In this document: positions 1 to 8,033 of the stretch, piece by piece | How positions within the stretch are numbered: position 1 is the stretch's first letter | How the letters are laid out: every line of letters starts with the position of its first letter | Source of the DNA: an uncultured Christensenella sp. | GTDB lineage: Bacteria > Bacillota > Clostridia > Christensenellales > Pumilibacteraceae | Assembly: GCA_910578545.1 (NCBI GenBank) | Contig: CAJTPT010000009.1 | Span: forward strand, 1 to 64,000 | Length of the DNA: 64,000 nucleotides | Reading direction: 5' to 3' | Made by a program: the position numbers and the translations under genes | Notes under the pieces: generated by a model | What the model was told of the DNA's origin: nothing | The model's database searches: none | The model's input: only the letters and a program-made list of their open reading frames with translations

Positions 1-123
1 TCAAATTTTAAGTGCTGGTTTTTGTAGTTTACTTTTGCGAGAACTGTGCTACAACCGAAGTCCGAAAGGCTTAATTGTGGAGGACACCTAAAACCGCAAA
101 AAGTAGTCAATCCGCTGTAAATG

Positions 124-159
124 AAAAAAAGACCGATAAGATTGTTAGCCTTATCGGTC
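124..159 (-). terminator. Rho-independent terminator
   Basis: A perfect 10-bp stem (131-140 with 150-159, 9-base loop) is followed on the minus strand by a run of seven T. It closes the small-gene unit that reads leftwards from 577. There is no T-run on the plus side, so it acts only for the minus strand. Confidence 0.85.
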
Positions 160-185
160 ATTCTACGATAAATTGAAATTAATAG

Positions 186-389
186 TTATAACCTGTTAAA
201 AATTACTGTCCTTTCTTTCATTGATATTTTGCCGACTTCATAACCATATTCTTTTGCCTCTTTCTTATAAGTCAAAAACGAATGATTTATTTCAAACCCT
301 AAAATGTTCTTGATTTCTTCATAAGATAATATATATTTTTCTTTATTATTATCCTCTAAATACTTCCATAACGGCTCATATTTACTCAT
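186..389 (-). CDS. Small DUF7662-like protein, function unknown
   Basis: A 67-residue protein beginning MSKYEPLWKYL and ending near KERTVIF. The pattern (PLWKYL near the start, an EIKNILGF helix, then a K-rich strand) resembles small DUF7662-type proteins of Firmicutes, whose role is not known. That match is from memory and not a search. A GAGGCG ribosome binding site precedes the ATG. The gene lies 26 bases after the 53-residue gene at 416-577 and shares its promoter and the terminator at 124-159. The DNA is clearly more AT-rich than the core genes to the right, as expected for accessory DNA. Confidence 0.7.
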   Translation of the reverse strand: MSKYEPLWKYLEDNNKEKYILSYEEIKNILGFEINHSFLTYKKEAKEYGYEVGKISMKERTVIFNRL

Positions 390-415
390 TTTTTAACGCC
401 TCGCAAAATTGAAAT

Positions 416-577
416 TTAATTTTTAATAATAATGTCGTATGCAGTAGAACATTCTTCTTTTGATAATTTTGTTTCATTGACCAGATACTCTATTGCCTCA
501 TCTTTGCTATCAAATTTTTTTAATATATCTTTTACCTCTTTAAATTTATCAATAGCAACCCGAATTTCGGTGTTCAT
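416..577 (-). CDS. 53-residue hypothetical protein
   Basis: A short reading frame beginning MNTEIRVAIDKF and ending with TAYDIIIKN. It is highly charged and predicted helical, with no membrane segment. It is supported by a GTGAGGCGAG ribosome binding site just before the ATG, by a good promoter 43 bases upstream (620-648), and by the very similar ribosome site of the next gene. The two form a two-gene unit ending at the terminator at 124-159. The family is not recognised. Size and helical content would suit an antitoxin or a small regulator, but nothing in the sequence proves this. Confidence 0.6.
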   Translation of the reverse strand: MNTEIRVAIDKFKEVKDILKKFDSKDEAIEYLVNETKLSKEECSTAYDIIIKN

Positions 578-619
578 AATTTCTCGCCTCACTTGTAAAT
601 TACTGTTTATCGTACAGTC

Positions 620-648
620 ATTATATCATAAAAAAAGACTAAAAGCAA
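620..648 (-). promoter_or_regulatory. Sigma-A type promoter of the small-gene pair
   Basis: On the minus strand, TTGCTT (643-648) and TATAAT (620-625) are 17 bases apart. The site is directly downstream of the terminator at 663-688 and upstream of the 53-residue gene. Confidence 0.75.
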
Positions 649-662
649 GAATACCGCCAATG

Positions 663-688
663 AAAAAGCCACTACCCAATGTAGCGGC
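663..688 (-). terminator. Terminator after the IstA remnant
   Basis: An 8-bp stem with one mismatch (668-675 with 681-688, loop CCCAA) is followed on the minus strand by five T. It closes transcription coming from the IstA remnant before the next promoter starts. Confidence 0.6.
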
Positions 689-696
689 TCTCAATA

Positions 697-882
697 CTAT
701 TCCATTACACTATTACTTGCAAAATCAAGAGTAATGTACTTTTTTCGTGCTTTTAGGACTTCTCTATTGATAATTTCTTTTTCTTCAAAGTATTCAATAA
801 CTATTTGTGGGATGTAAATCGCTGATACTTTCTCTAACATCAATATACTATTTACATCTTTTGGGTGCGTTAAATAAGACAA
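697..882 (-). other. In-frame reading frame after the IstA remnant stop
   Basis: An open frame of 61 codons continues in the same phase after the TAA that ends the IstA remnant. It can only start at a TTG (882) and has no ribosome binding site. Its product (containing PQIVIEYFEEKEIINREVL) is not recognised. It may be the tail of a once longer frame, now separated by the stop codon, or chance coding in a degraded element. Confidence 0.25.
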
Positions 883-885
883 CTT

Positions 886-1437
886 TTAAGTTGCCCATAT
901 TTTTGTCTTATCTAATCTTAAACCTTTACACCAAGAATCTCTTTCAGCAATAAATTTTTGGTATGGATAACTATCCGTGCCTTTTTGTTGTGCGATAACA
1001 TCTGCGCCAAAAGTATAATACCTGATTTTAGAAAGAACTGTGCCTATCTTACCTTTCTTCTTGGGCAGAGAATAATAATATTCATTATAAAGATCATAAA
1101 AACGAGTTTTGCAATACGCTTTTAATCCTCTTTTTTGCGCCACTCTACAATATTTTTTCCATGCACGACGTTTCGAGAAACTGCGCTTTAATCTGTCTTT
1201 ATCCAACTCATACCAATTCGGCAAGTAATAATCTTGTTTGCGCCCTCTTGCCGGATATAACATTAAATAAAGTTGCTCATCAGAAATAGTATTAGCAACA
1301 GGAATATTTAGCTTGATCTGTTTTGCCCTCTTAATAGTCTTAATAACAGTAGTACGAGAGCATTGACAAATAGTAGCAATCTGCGTTGTCGTATTGCCTT
1401 GACTATAATATTGTAGAATAGCTCTATAATTCGTCAT
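886..1437 (-). pseudogene. Truncated IS21-family transposase IstA (N-terminal part)
   Basis: The first 115-120 residues match the start of IS21 IstA. They open MTNYRAILQYYSQG, carry an HTH with CSRTTVIKTIKRA, then a DEQLYLMLYP segment and a WKKYCRVAQKRG segment. The DDE catalytic core that should follow in a full transposase (about 400-500 residues) is absent. The last 60 residues, ending KTKIWAT, do not look like IstA, and no IstB gene follows. The ribosome site AGGAGAGAG is intact. About 70 bases upstream a TGTTTCC sequence (minus strand, from 1509) could be the remaining element end, a guess based on IS21 ends starting TG. The alternative is a domesticated HTH protein. Confidence 0.65.
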
Positions 1438-1544
1438 TGCTCTCTCCTTTTCGTATTCATTTTTGCATAATTTTTAATAAAAATCAAGTGTTCAACTTGT
1501 CTGGAAACAAAATATTTTTAATTGATTTTCAGGAATTTTTAGTA

Positions 1545-1579
1545 TAAAAAATGGGCTTATTTCCAAGTGAAATAAGCCC
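1545..1579 (-). terminator. ppdK terminator
   Basis: A perfect 10-bp stem (1553-1562 with 1570-1579, 7-base loop) is followed on the minus strand by ATTTTTT. It lies 39 bases after the ppdK stop codon. Confidence 0.85.
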
Positions 1580-1617
1580 AAATATACTATATATTGTGTT
1601 TAAGATTTAACCAACCA

Positions 1618-4269
1618 CTATTTAGTCGCCCTCGGACTGCGGATATTCGCCTGGGCAGCCGCAAGACGCGCAATCGGAACGCGGTACGGCGAGCAGGAAA
1701 CGTAGTCAAGACCGATGCTGTGGCAGAACTCTATGGATGAAGGATCGCCGCCGTGCTCACCGCAGATACCGCAGTGAAGGGTCTTTCTTTCGGTCTTGCC
1801 GAGTTTGACAGCCATGTCCATGAGCTTGCCGACGCCTGTGGTGTCGAGCTTTGCAAACGGATCGAACTCGTAAATCTTGTTCTGGTAGTAGCTGGGCAAG
1901 AACTTTCCTGCGTCGTCACGGCTGAAGCCGAACGTCATCTGCGTCAAGTCGTTGGTGCCGAAGCAGAAGAATGCAGCCTCTTTGGCGATATCGTCGGCGG
2001 TAAGAGCCGCTCTCGGAATCTCGATCATGGTGCCGACCTCGTACTTAAGCTTGACGCCCGAAGCGGCAATAACCTCGTCGGCGGTCTTGACAACCGTCTT
2101 TTTGACAAACGCGAGCTCTTTTACTTCGCCGGTAAGCGGAATCATAATCTCGGGAACGACCTTCCACGAAGGATGACGCTTTTGAACGGCAATAGCGGCT
2201 TTGATGACCGCCTTGGTCTGCATAACCGCAATCTCTGGATACGTAACCGTAAGACGGCAACCGCGATGACCCATCATCGGGTTGAACTCGTGAAGATCGG
2301 ATATAAGCTGTTTGATTTGAGCAACGGTCTTGCCCTGAGATTTGGCAAGCACCTTGATATCTTCTTCGTCAGTGGGAACAAACTCGTGAAGGGGCGGATC
2401 GAGGAAACGAATGGTAACGGGTTGACCTTCGAGCGCTTCCATAAGCCCCTCGAAGTCTGCCTGCTGCATGGGCTCGATCTTGGCAAGAGCCGCCTCGCGC
2501 TCCTCAACGGTATCCGCACAAATCATCTCACGGAACGCGCCGATACGTTTGGGATCGAAGAACATGTGCTCGGTACGGCAAAGACCGATACCCTGTGCGC
2601 CGAACGCGGCGGCCTGTTTGGCATCCGCGGGGGTGTCCGCGTTGGTGCGAACTCCGAGCGCCTTGTACTTATCGGCAAGAGCCATTATTCTGCCGAAGTA
2701 GCCCGAGTTGGGATCTGCGGGCACGGTGGGAATCATGATGTCGTAAATATTACCGGTGGAGCCGTCAAGCGAAAGCGCGTCGCCTTCCTTGTAGACCTTT
2801 CCGCCGAGCGTAAAGCGTTTGTTTTCCTCGTCCATCTTGATGTCGCCGCAACCGGATACACAGCAAGTACCCATACCGCGAGCAACAACGGCGGCGTGCG
2901 AGGTCTGTCCTCCGCGAACTGTCAAAATACCTTGGGCAAACTTCATACCCTCGATATCCTCGGGGCTGGTTTCCAAGCGAACAAGAACGACCTTGTTACC
3001 CTTTTTGCCCTCGATAACGGCGTCCTCTGCGGTAAAGACTATAGTGCCCGCCGCGGCGCCGGGCGACGCCGCAATACCCTTGCCGACTACGTTGTTTTTG
3101 TCGGCTGCTTTAAGTGCTTTCGGGTCGAACTGCGGATGCAAAAGCATGTCAAGCGACTTGGCGTCGATCTGCATAAGCGCTTCCTTTTCCGTAATCATGT
3201 GCTCGTCGATAAGATCGCAAGCAATCTTGATAGCGGCGGCGGCGGTGCGCTTGCCGTTACGGGTCTGAAGCATGTAAAGCTTGCCCTGCTCGATTGTGAA
3301 CTCCATGTCCTGCATGTCGCGGTAATGCTTTTCGAGCGTGTCGCAAACCTGCAAGAATTGTTTGTAAACGTCGGGAAGAACCTCTGCCATCTGCGATATA
3401 GGCATAGGCGTGCGAACGCCTGCAACAACGTCCTCGCCCTGAGCGTTCATAAGGAACTCGCCCATAAGGCCCTTTTCGCCGGTAGCGGGATTACGCGTGA
3501 ACGCAACGCCGGTGCCGCAGTCGTCGCCCATGTTGCCGAACGCCATCATTTGGACGTTGACCGCAGTACCCCAGGAATACGGGATATCGTGGTCCATGCG
3601 GTAAATGTTTGCACGGGGGTTGTCCCAAGAACGGAAAACAGCCTTGATAGCCTCGAAGAGCTGTTCCTTCGGATCGTCGGGGAAATCCTTGCCGAGCTGT
3701 TTTTTGTACTCGGCCTTAAACTGCATTGCAAGCGACTTAAGGTCGTCGGCGGTAAGGTCGACGTCGAACTCGACGCCCTTTTCTTCCTTCATCTTGTCTA
3801 TGAGCTTTTCAAAATACTTTTTGCCGACTTCCATAACGACGTCGGAGAACATCTGAATAAAACGACGGTAGCAGTCCCAAGCCCAACGGGGATTGCCCGA
3901 TTTGGCGGCGATAGTATTTACGACCGTCTCGTTAAGACCGAGGTTAAGAATAGTGTCCATCATGCCCGGCATGGAAGCTCTTGCACCGCTACGTACCGAA
4001 ACAAGAAGCGGATTCTCCTTGTCGCCGAACTTTTTGCCGCAAATCTTTTCCATCTTGTCGATGTAGGACATAATTTCTTTTTGGATGCCATCATTGATCT
4101 TGCGTCCGTCCTCGTAGTACTGAGTACAGGCTTCGGTGGAAATAGTGAAGCCCTGAGGAACGGGAAGACCGATATTGGTCATTTCCGCAAGGTTAGCGCC
4201 CTTGCCGCCCAAAAGCTCGCGCATGGATGCGTTACCTTCGGTAAAGAGATAGCAATATTTTTTTGCCAT
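1618..4269 (-). CDS. ppdK: Pyruvate, phosphate dikinase
   Basis: Interconverts pyruvate, ATP and phosphate with phosphoenolpyruvate, AMP and pyrophosphate in the cytoplasm. In anaerobic Clostridia it works in PPi-linked glycolysis or gluconeogenesis. The 883 residues match the family length. The N-terminal nucleotide-binding domain (about 1-340) includes VSVRSGARASMPGMMDT. The central swivelling domain has GGQTSHAAVVARGMG, with the phosphorylated His near residue 455. The C-terminal barrel carries GLCRTEHMFF and the catalytic-Cys motif HCGICGEHGGDP. The start chosen is the ATG at 4269, preceded by AAGGAG. The open frame runs 22 codons further but overlaps the promoter at 4307-4335. It has its own promoter and terminator and so is a single-gene unit. 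Confidence 0.97.
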   Translation of the reverse strand: MAKKYCYLFTEGNASMRELLGGKGANLAEMTNIGLPVPQGFTISTEACTQYYEDGRKINDGIQKEIMSYIDKMEKICGKKFGDKENPLLVSVRSGARASMPGMMDTILNLGLNETVVNTIAAKSGNPRWAWDCYRRFIQMFSDVVMEVGKKYFEKLIDKMKEEKGVEFDVDLTADDLKSLAMQFKAEYKKQLGKDFPDDPKEQLFEAIKAVFRSWDNPRANIYRMDHDIPYSWGTAVNVQMMAFGNMGDDCGTGVAFTRNPATGEKGLMGEFLMNAQGEDVVAGVRTPMPISQMAEVLPDVYKQFLQVCDTLEKHYRDMQDMEFTIEQGKLYMLQTRNGKRTAAAAIKIACDLIDEHMITEKEALMQIDAKSLDMLLHPQFDPKALKAADKNNVVGKGIAASPGAAAGTIVFTAEDAVIEGKKGNKVVLVRLETSPEDIEGMKFAQGILTVRGGQTSHAAVVARGMGTCCVSGCGDIKMDEENKRFTLGGKVYKEGDALSLDGSTGNIYDIMIPTVPADPNSGYFGRIMALADKYKALGVRTNADTPADAKQAAAFGAQGIGLCRTEHMFFDPKRIGAFREMICADTVEEREAALAKIEPMQQADFEGLMEALEGQPVTIRFLDPPLHEFVPTDEEDIKVLAKSQGKTVAQIKQLISDLHEFNPMMGHRGCRLTVTYPEIAVMQTKAVIKAAIAVQKRHPSWKVVPEIMIPLTGEVKELAFVKKTVVKTADEVIAASGVKLKYEVGTMIEIPRAALTADDIAKEAAFFCFGTNDLTQMTFGFSRDDAGKFLPSYYQNKIYEFDPFAKLDTTGVGKLMDMAVKLGKTERKTLHCGICGEHGGDPSSIEFCHSIGLDYVSCSPYRVPIARLAAAQANIRSPRATK

Positions 4270-4306
4270 TATTTTATTCTCCTTGAATGTATTTTTTCCA
4301 CTGAAT

Positions 4307-4335
4307 ATTTTACCAAAGATAAAATAAAAAGGCAA
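4307..4335 (-). promoter_or_regulatory. ppdK promoter
   Basis: On the minus strand, TTGCCT (4330-4335) and TAAAAT (4307-4312) are 17 bases apart. This puts transcription start about 30 bases before the ppdK ATG. Confidence 0.7.
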
Positions 4336-4415
4336 GCGATTTTATGCCTTTTGATTTAATTATTATAAAAGTTGTTTTTTTATAAAGAAAATTATAATTA
4401 CTCAATTCCGAATTC

Positions 4416-5048
4416 TTAATTATAAAGGTCTATCGAGTCGATGCTTTTTAATCCCGTTTCAAAGTAGCGCTCAAACTCACTGCATATGTACTTTAACGCG
4501 CGCCTTGACATATCGCTGTCCGGGCGTTTAACGTACCCCGTTTTTTGCGCATAGCCGAGCATTTGTATAGGGCTTTGCGGGTCGCCGGAATACTTGTATT
4601 CCTTGTAGAATCCCGAAAGCTCCATGAGCGAAAGTAGGTACACGCTCGCTTGATAGTACGGATCCGCGTCGGGCTGTAATACGGAAAATAAGCGTAGCAT
4701 TTCCACAAACAACCCCGTGTGCGGCTCGTCGTCGCAAATGGACAAAACGGTCGCTTCCGATGCCACCGACGCCGCCGTAAAAACCTTTAAGTCTGTGCAA
4801 AGCGAAAATCCGTCCTGAATGAGCATAGGCTCGATTGGCGTTAAAAACATACCGTGATTGGCCGTAAGCCGCGTATCGAATACGGAAAACTCTTGAGCAA
4901 AAGGTTTTAGCTTGGCTTTGGCTTTTTTTACGCCGCGCAAAAGCACGGTGACAAGTCCGTTTGCGGCGGTAAGTACTTTGGCAAGCTTATCGTTATCGCG
5001 GTAATCGCTCACCTTTAGAACTATGCACTTGTCCGAAAAATCTACCAA
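4416..5048 (-). CDS. recO: DNA repair protein RecO
   Basis: RecO loads RecA onto SSB-coated DNA in the RecFOR pathway. The start chosen is a TTG at 5048, giving 210 residues beginning (M)VDFSDKCIVLKVSDYRDNDK. This fits the usual RecO opening (an OB-fold strand followed by D-Y-x-E/D-N-D-K), and AAAGGACGGAG lies six bases upstream. The open frame extends to 5153 but that part overlaps yqzL. The protein is short for RecO (usually about 240-260), and the C-terminal half shows none of the cysteines that form a zinc site in many homologues. It ends the era-yqzL-recO run in conserved order. Confidence 0.88.
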   Translation of the reverse strand: MVDFSDKCIVLKVSDYRDNDKLAKVLTAANGLVTVLLRGVKKAKAKLKPFAQEFSVFDTRLTANHGMFLTPIEPMLIQDGFSLCTDLKVFTAASVASEATVLSICDDEPHTGLFVEMLRLFSVLQPDADPYYQASVYLLSLMELSGFYKEYKYSGDPQSPIQMLGYAQKTGYVKRPDSDMSRRALKYICSEFERYFETGLKSIDSIDLYN

Positions 5049-5071
5049 ACCGAGCTCCGTCCTTTTGGTTG

Positions 5072-5176
5072 TTATTGTTCCGTTTTGTCGTCGCGCGCCC
5101 TCACATACATGGAATAATATTGCGGTGCGCCCGTTGCGCAAAAAAGTTGCCAATACATTCTTTCTTTATCGTTCAT
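5072..5176 (-). CDS. yqzL: YqzL-like small protein
   Basis: A 34-residue protein, MNDKERMYWQLFCATG..., preceded by GGAGG. The W-x-L-F-x-x-T-G-x-x-x-x-Y core matches the small YqzL family, which in Bacillus and Clostridia is encoded between era and recO, exactly as here (66 bases after era, 23 before recO). Its function is unknown. It is shorter than the Bacillus version (about 47 residues), but the conserved centre is complete. Confidence 0.8.
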   Translation of the reverse strand: MNDKERMYWQLFCATGAPQYYSMYVRARDDKTEQ

Positions 5177-5242
5177 ATCGACCTCCGATATTATTGTGGT
5201 TTATCGGTCAGCCGATTATGCGAACGACGTAAAAATTTTTAA

Positions 5243-6577
5243 TTAATATCCTATATCCTTGAGAATATCAGATCTGTCGCGCCAGCCCGGACGGACCTTG
5301 ACGAACAGCTCCAAATACACCTTGCAATCAAGCATTTTTTCTATATCGCGGCGAGCTGACAATCCGATACGCTTAATCATCTCGCCGCCCTCACCTATGA
5401 CGATTTGCTTATGCGACTGCTTGTCCACGATCACATCGCAAGCGATATGAACGGGCTCGACGTTCTCGTCGACCGATCTTACGCTGACGCCAACGCCGTG
5501 CGGGATTTCGTCCTGCAAAAACAATAACGCCTTTTCGCGCACGGCTTCGGCAATCAAGAACTTAATCGGGCGGTCGGTATACTCGTCCTCCGGGAACAAA
5601 AATCCGCCTTCCTTACACTCCGAAAACAGCGCGGCTTTTAGCACGTCTATGTTGCGGCCGTTTTTACAGCTTGTGGGAATTACATCCCTAATAGAACGCC
5701 CGTCCTTGCGTGACATATACGGGTTGAGCTTGTTCAAAATCGGATAGATCGCGTCGTAGCCCTTTAGGTCGGTTTTATTGACTGCTATATACAACGGCGC
5801 ACGCATTTTAAGTCGTTCGACTATAAGCTTTTCGTCCGCTTCGGTAATGCCATTCGTGCAATCGAGCACTATAAGCACTACGTCGGCGTCGCCGCACAGC
5901 GAGCTTTTTATACTCTTGTCCATATGCTCGTCAAGCTTGGTGCGCGGCTTGAACATCCCCGGCGTATCTAAAAAGACTATTTGGCGCGCACCCTCGGTGC
6001 AAATGCCGGTAATTCTATCACGCGTAGTTTGCGGCTTGGGCGAAACGATTGAAACTTTTTCCCCGACGATAGCATTGACTATGGACGATTTACCCGCATT
6101 AGGTCTGCCGACAACCGCGACGACGACGGACTTGTCTGTTTCGGCAAGCACCTGTTCCTCTACGGCGCGCATTTTTGCCTTGTCGGCTTCTTCCATATGG
6201 TCGTATCCCAAAAGATGAAGCATGCCGTGAACAAACAGATAGTTGATTTCCCGCTCGCCCGTGCCGTACTCTTCAGCCTGTCGCGCGGCGGCTTGGCTGT
6301 TGATAGCAATCTCGCCAAGCACTACGCCCTTTAGCTTGTCATCGTAATCGGTCGGATAATTCTTTTTTGTAAACTCGGTTATTTTGTCAAGTGCGGGATA
6401 GCTCAACACGTCGGTCGTTTTGTCGACGCCGCGAGTCGTTCTATTAAGCTCGAGCATTTGCTCGTCGTCGATGACCTCGATATCGACGAGTGCGTCGCCA
6501 TTCAATCCGAGCGTGTGAAAAATAATTCCCGCGAGCCTGCCGAAGCCCGCTTGTACGTCGCCTGTAAGTTTAAACAT
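5243..6577 (-). CDS. ybeY-era: YbeY endoribonuclease fused to GTPase Era
   Basis: A single 444-residue frame joins two ribosome-assembly proteins normally encoded separately. Residues 1-147 are YbeY, the metal-dependent 16S rRNA 3'-end maturation nuclease. Its three metal-binding His are in HGMLHLLGYDH (His117, 121, 127). From about residue 150 it is Era: G1 motif GRPNAGKS (157-164), switch PQTTRDR, G3 DTPG, G4 NKTD, and a C-terminal KH domain with GEGGEMIKRIG that binds the 3' end of 16S rRNA. There is essentially no linker. The two activities act on the same rRNA end, so the fusion is functionally sensible. It overlaps the end of pgpH by 8 bases. Confidence 0.95.
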   Translation of the reverse strand: MFKLTGDVQAGFGRLAGIIFHTLGLNGDALVDIEVIDDEQMLELNRTTRGVDKTTDVLSYPALDKITEFTKKNYPTDYDDKLKGVVLGEIAINSQAAARQAEEYGTGEREINYLFVHGMLHLLGYDHMEEADKAKMRAVEEQVLAETDKSVVVAVVGRPNAGKSSIVNAIVGEKVSIVSPKPQTTRDRITGICTEGARQIVFLDTPGMFKPRTKLDEHMDKSIKSSLCGDADVVLIVLDCTNGITEADEKLIVERLKMRAPLYIAVNKTDLKGYDAIYPILNKLNPYMSRKDGRSIRDVIPTSCKNGRNIDVLKAALFSECKEGGFLFPEDEYTDRPIKFLIAEAVREKALLFLQDEIPHGVGVSVRSVDENVEPVHIACDVIVDKQSHKQIVIGEGGEMIKRIGLSARRDIEKMLDCKVYLELFVKVRPGWRDRSDILKDIGY

Positions 6578-8033
6578 TTATTCCGTCACGTCCGATATTA
6601 TATTTTATACGTTTATGGTACAGTCCGCCGTACGCGCCGACTATTGCAAGACGAATGGCGGTTAAATCCTTCATTGTGATAGTGCAGTTATCGAACTGCC
6701 CGAGCTTGAGCCGCTCGTCTATCATGCCGCGAAGAAGCTTGTCCACCTTTTCACCGGTTGGGTTATCCATGGCGCGGATAGCCGCTTCGGCCGAATCGCA
6801 AATCATAATGATAGCGCCTATCCTGCCCGTCGGGATCTCGCCGTGATAACGGTATTCCTCTATATCGACATCGCCGTCGGTAAGAGATTTGGCTTTATTG
6901 TAAAAGTACATAATGGGAAGCGTGCCGTGATGCTCTATCGTCATGTGAGCGATTTCTTCGGGGATTCTGTGCTTTTTGCACAGCTCGTAGCCGTCGGTGG
7001 TGTGCTTGCGGATTATCTCGGCGGAAACTTCAGGCAAAATCTCGTCGTGCGGATTATAGCCGGCTTGGTTTTCCGTGAAGTATTCGACGTTAGACAGCTT
7101 GCCCACGTCATGATAGTACGCGCACGCACGCGCAAGATACGGATCCTCGCCTATGGCCTCGGCGCAAATCTCGGCAAAGTTGGCAACCGCCAAACAGTGG
7201 TTGAACGTACCCGGCGCTTCCACGCTTAATCTTTTGATAAGCGGCGCCTTGTGGTTGATAAGTTCCATCAGCTTGAAGTCGCTCGTCAGGTTGAATATCC
7301 ATTCCACAAGCGGAATAAGAACAGCCGACAAAAGCATCTCGCCCGCTACGGAAATGCCGATGTACATTATGTTATTGACAAACGGCGTGAAGTTAAGTCG
7401 GTACGTTGAAAGCAGTACGAAGTACACTACGATTGTGACCGTAGCCGTTACGAACGAACGCGCAAGAGAAACAACGCGTGTCATTTTATTGGGGAAGCTG
7501 TAAGTCGCAACAGCGCCCGTTATCATTCCCGCAACAAGCGTAAACGCCATCGCGGGGAACGCCGTATAATCGAGTGTTGCTATCAAAACAAATGACGTTA
7601 TCCAGCACGAGAACGCGTTAAGCACGAATGCGTCGCTCTTTTTTGCAAACGGCAGTACAAGCATTGCGGTAAACGCCACGCAAATAAGATACGGGTTGAA
7701 AGCCAAAAGCACGATATTTACCACGACAACAAAGGTAAACATGCTCATAAGTGCGCCTATACGCTTTATCGAAAAAAGCAATTCCCGTCGCGATACAACC
7801 ATATAGATGTACAGCGCGACCAAAAAAATTACGAATATAAACGCGTATAGCGTATATGCCTGTGCGTCGTTAAGCCCGATTATTCCCGACCCCGTCGATG
7901 CGAAGTGCACAAACACGATAAGCGATATGTAAATAACGGCAAATACGATTGCAAAAATCCCTGCCGTCCATACGTATGCCATTCGCGGCGGCGCGTATGC
8001 GTTTTTATCGTTCGGCTTTTCCGTTTCCGACAT
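6570..8033 (-). CDS. pgpH: HD-domain membrane c-di-AMP phosphodiesterase, short form
   Basis: A 487-residue PgpH/YqfF-type protein. About seven hydrophobic segments span residues 18-260. A cytoplasmic HD domain follows (about 270-440), with HCLAVANF, the HD pair in YYHDVGKLSN, HTTDGYELC and IEHHGTL. The family degrades the second messenger c-di-AMP. Bacillus and Listeria relatives have about 710 residues because of an extracellular sensor domain of roughly 250 residues after the first membrane segment. Here that domain is missing and only about 13 residues separate segments 1 and 2. The gene overlaps phoH by 29 bases and ybeY-era by 8, so translation is probably coupled. The synthase cdaA is at 14911-15753. 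Confidence 0.9.
   Translation of the reverse strand: MSETEKPNDKNAYAPPRMAYVWTAGIFAIVFAVIYISLIVFVHFASTGSGIIGLNDAQAYTLYAFIFVIFLVALYIYMVVSRRELLFSIKRIGALMSMFTFVVVVNIVLLAFNPYLICVAFTAMLVLPFAKKSDAFVLNAFSCWITSFVLIATLDYTAFPAMAFTLVAGMITGAVATYSFPNKMTRVVSLARSFVTATVTIVVYFVLLSTYRLNFTPFVNNIMYIGISVAGEMLLSAVLIPLVEWIFNLTSDFKLMELINHKAPLIKRLSVEAPGTFNHCLAVANFAEICAEAIGEDPYLARACAYYHDVGKLSNVEYFTENQAGYNPHDEILPEVSAEIIRKHTTDGYELCKKHRIPEEIAHMTIEHHGTLPIMYFYNKAKSLTDGDVDIEEYRYHGEIPTGRIGAIIMICDSAEAAIRAMDNPTGEKVDKLLRGMIDERLKLGQFDNCTITMKDLTAIRLAIVGAYGGLYHKRIKYNIGRDGINV

Noticed and set aside
432..734. 100-codon plus-strand frame
   Set aside because: Antisense to the 53-residue gene and its promoter and terminator; no ribosome site.
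1753..4359. 868-codon plus-strand open frame
   Set aside because: Lies exactly antisense to ppdK, whose motifs and length are certain; the product has no sensible protein pattern and the frame is a by-product of codon bias.
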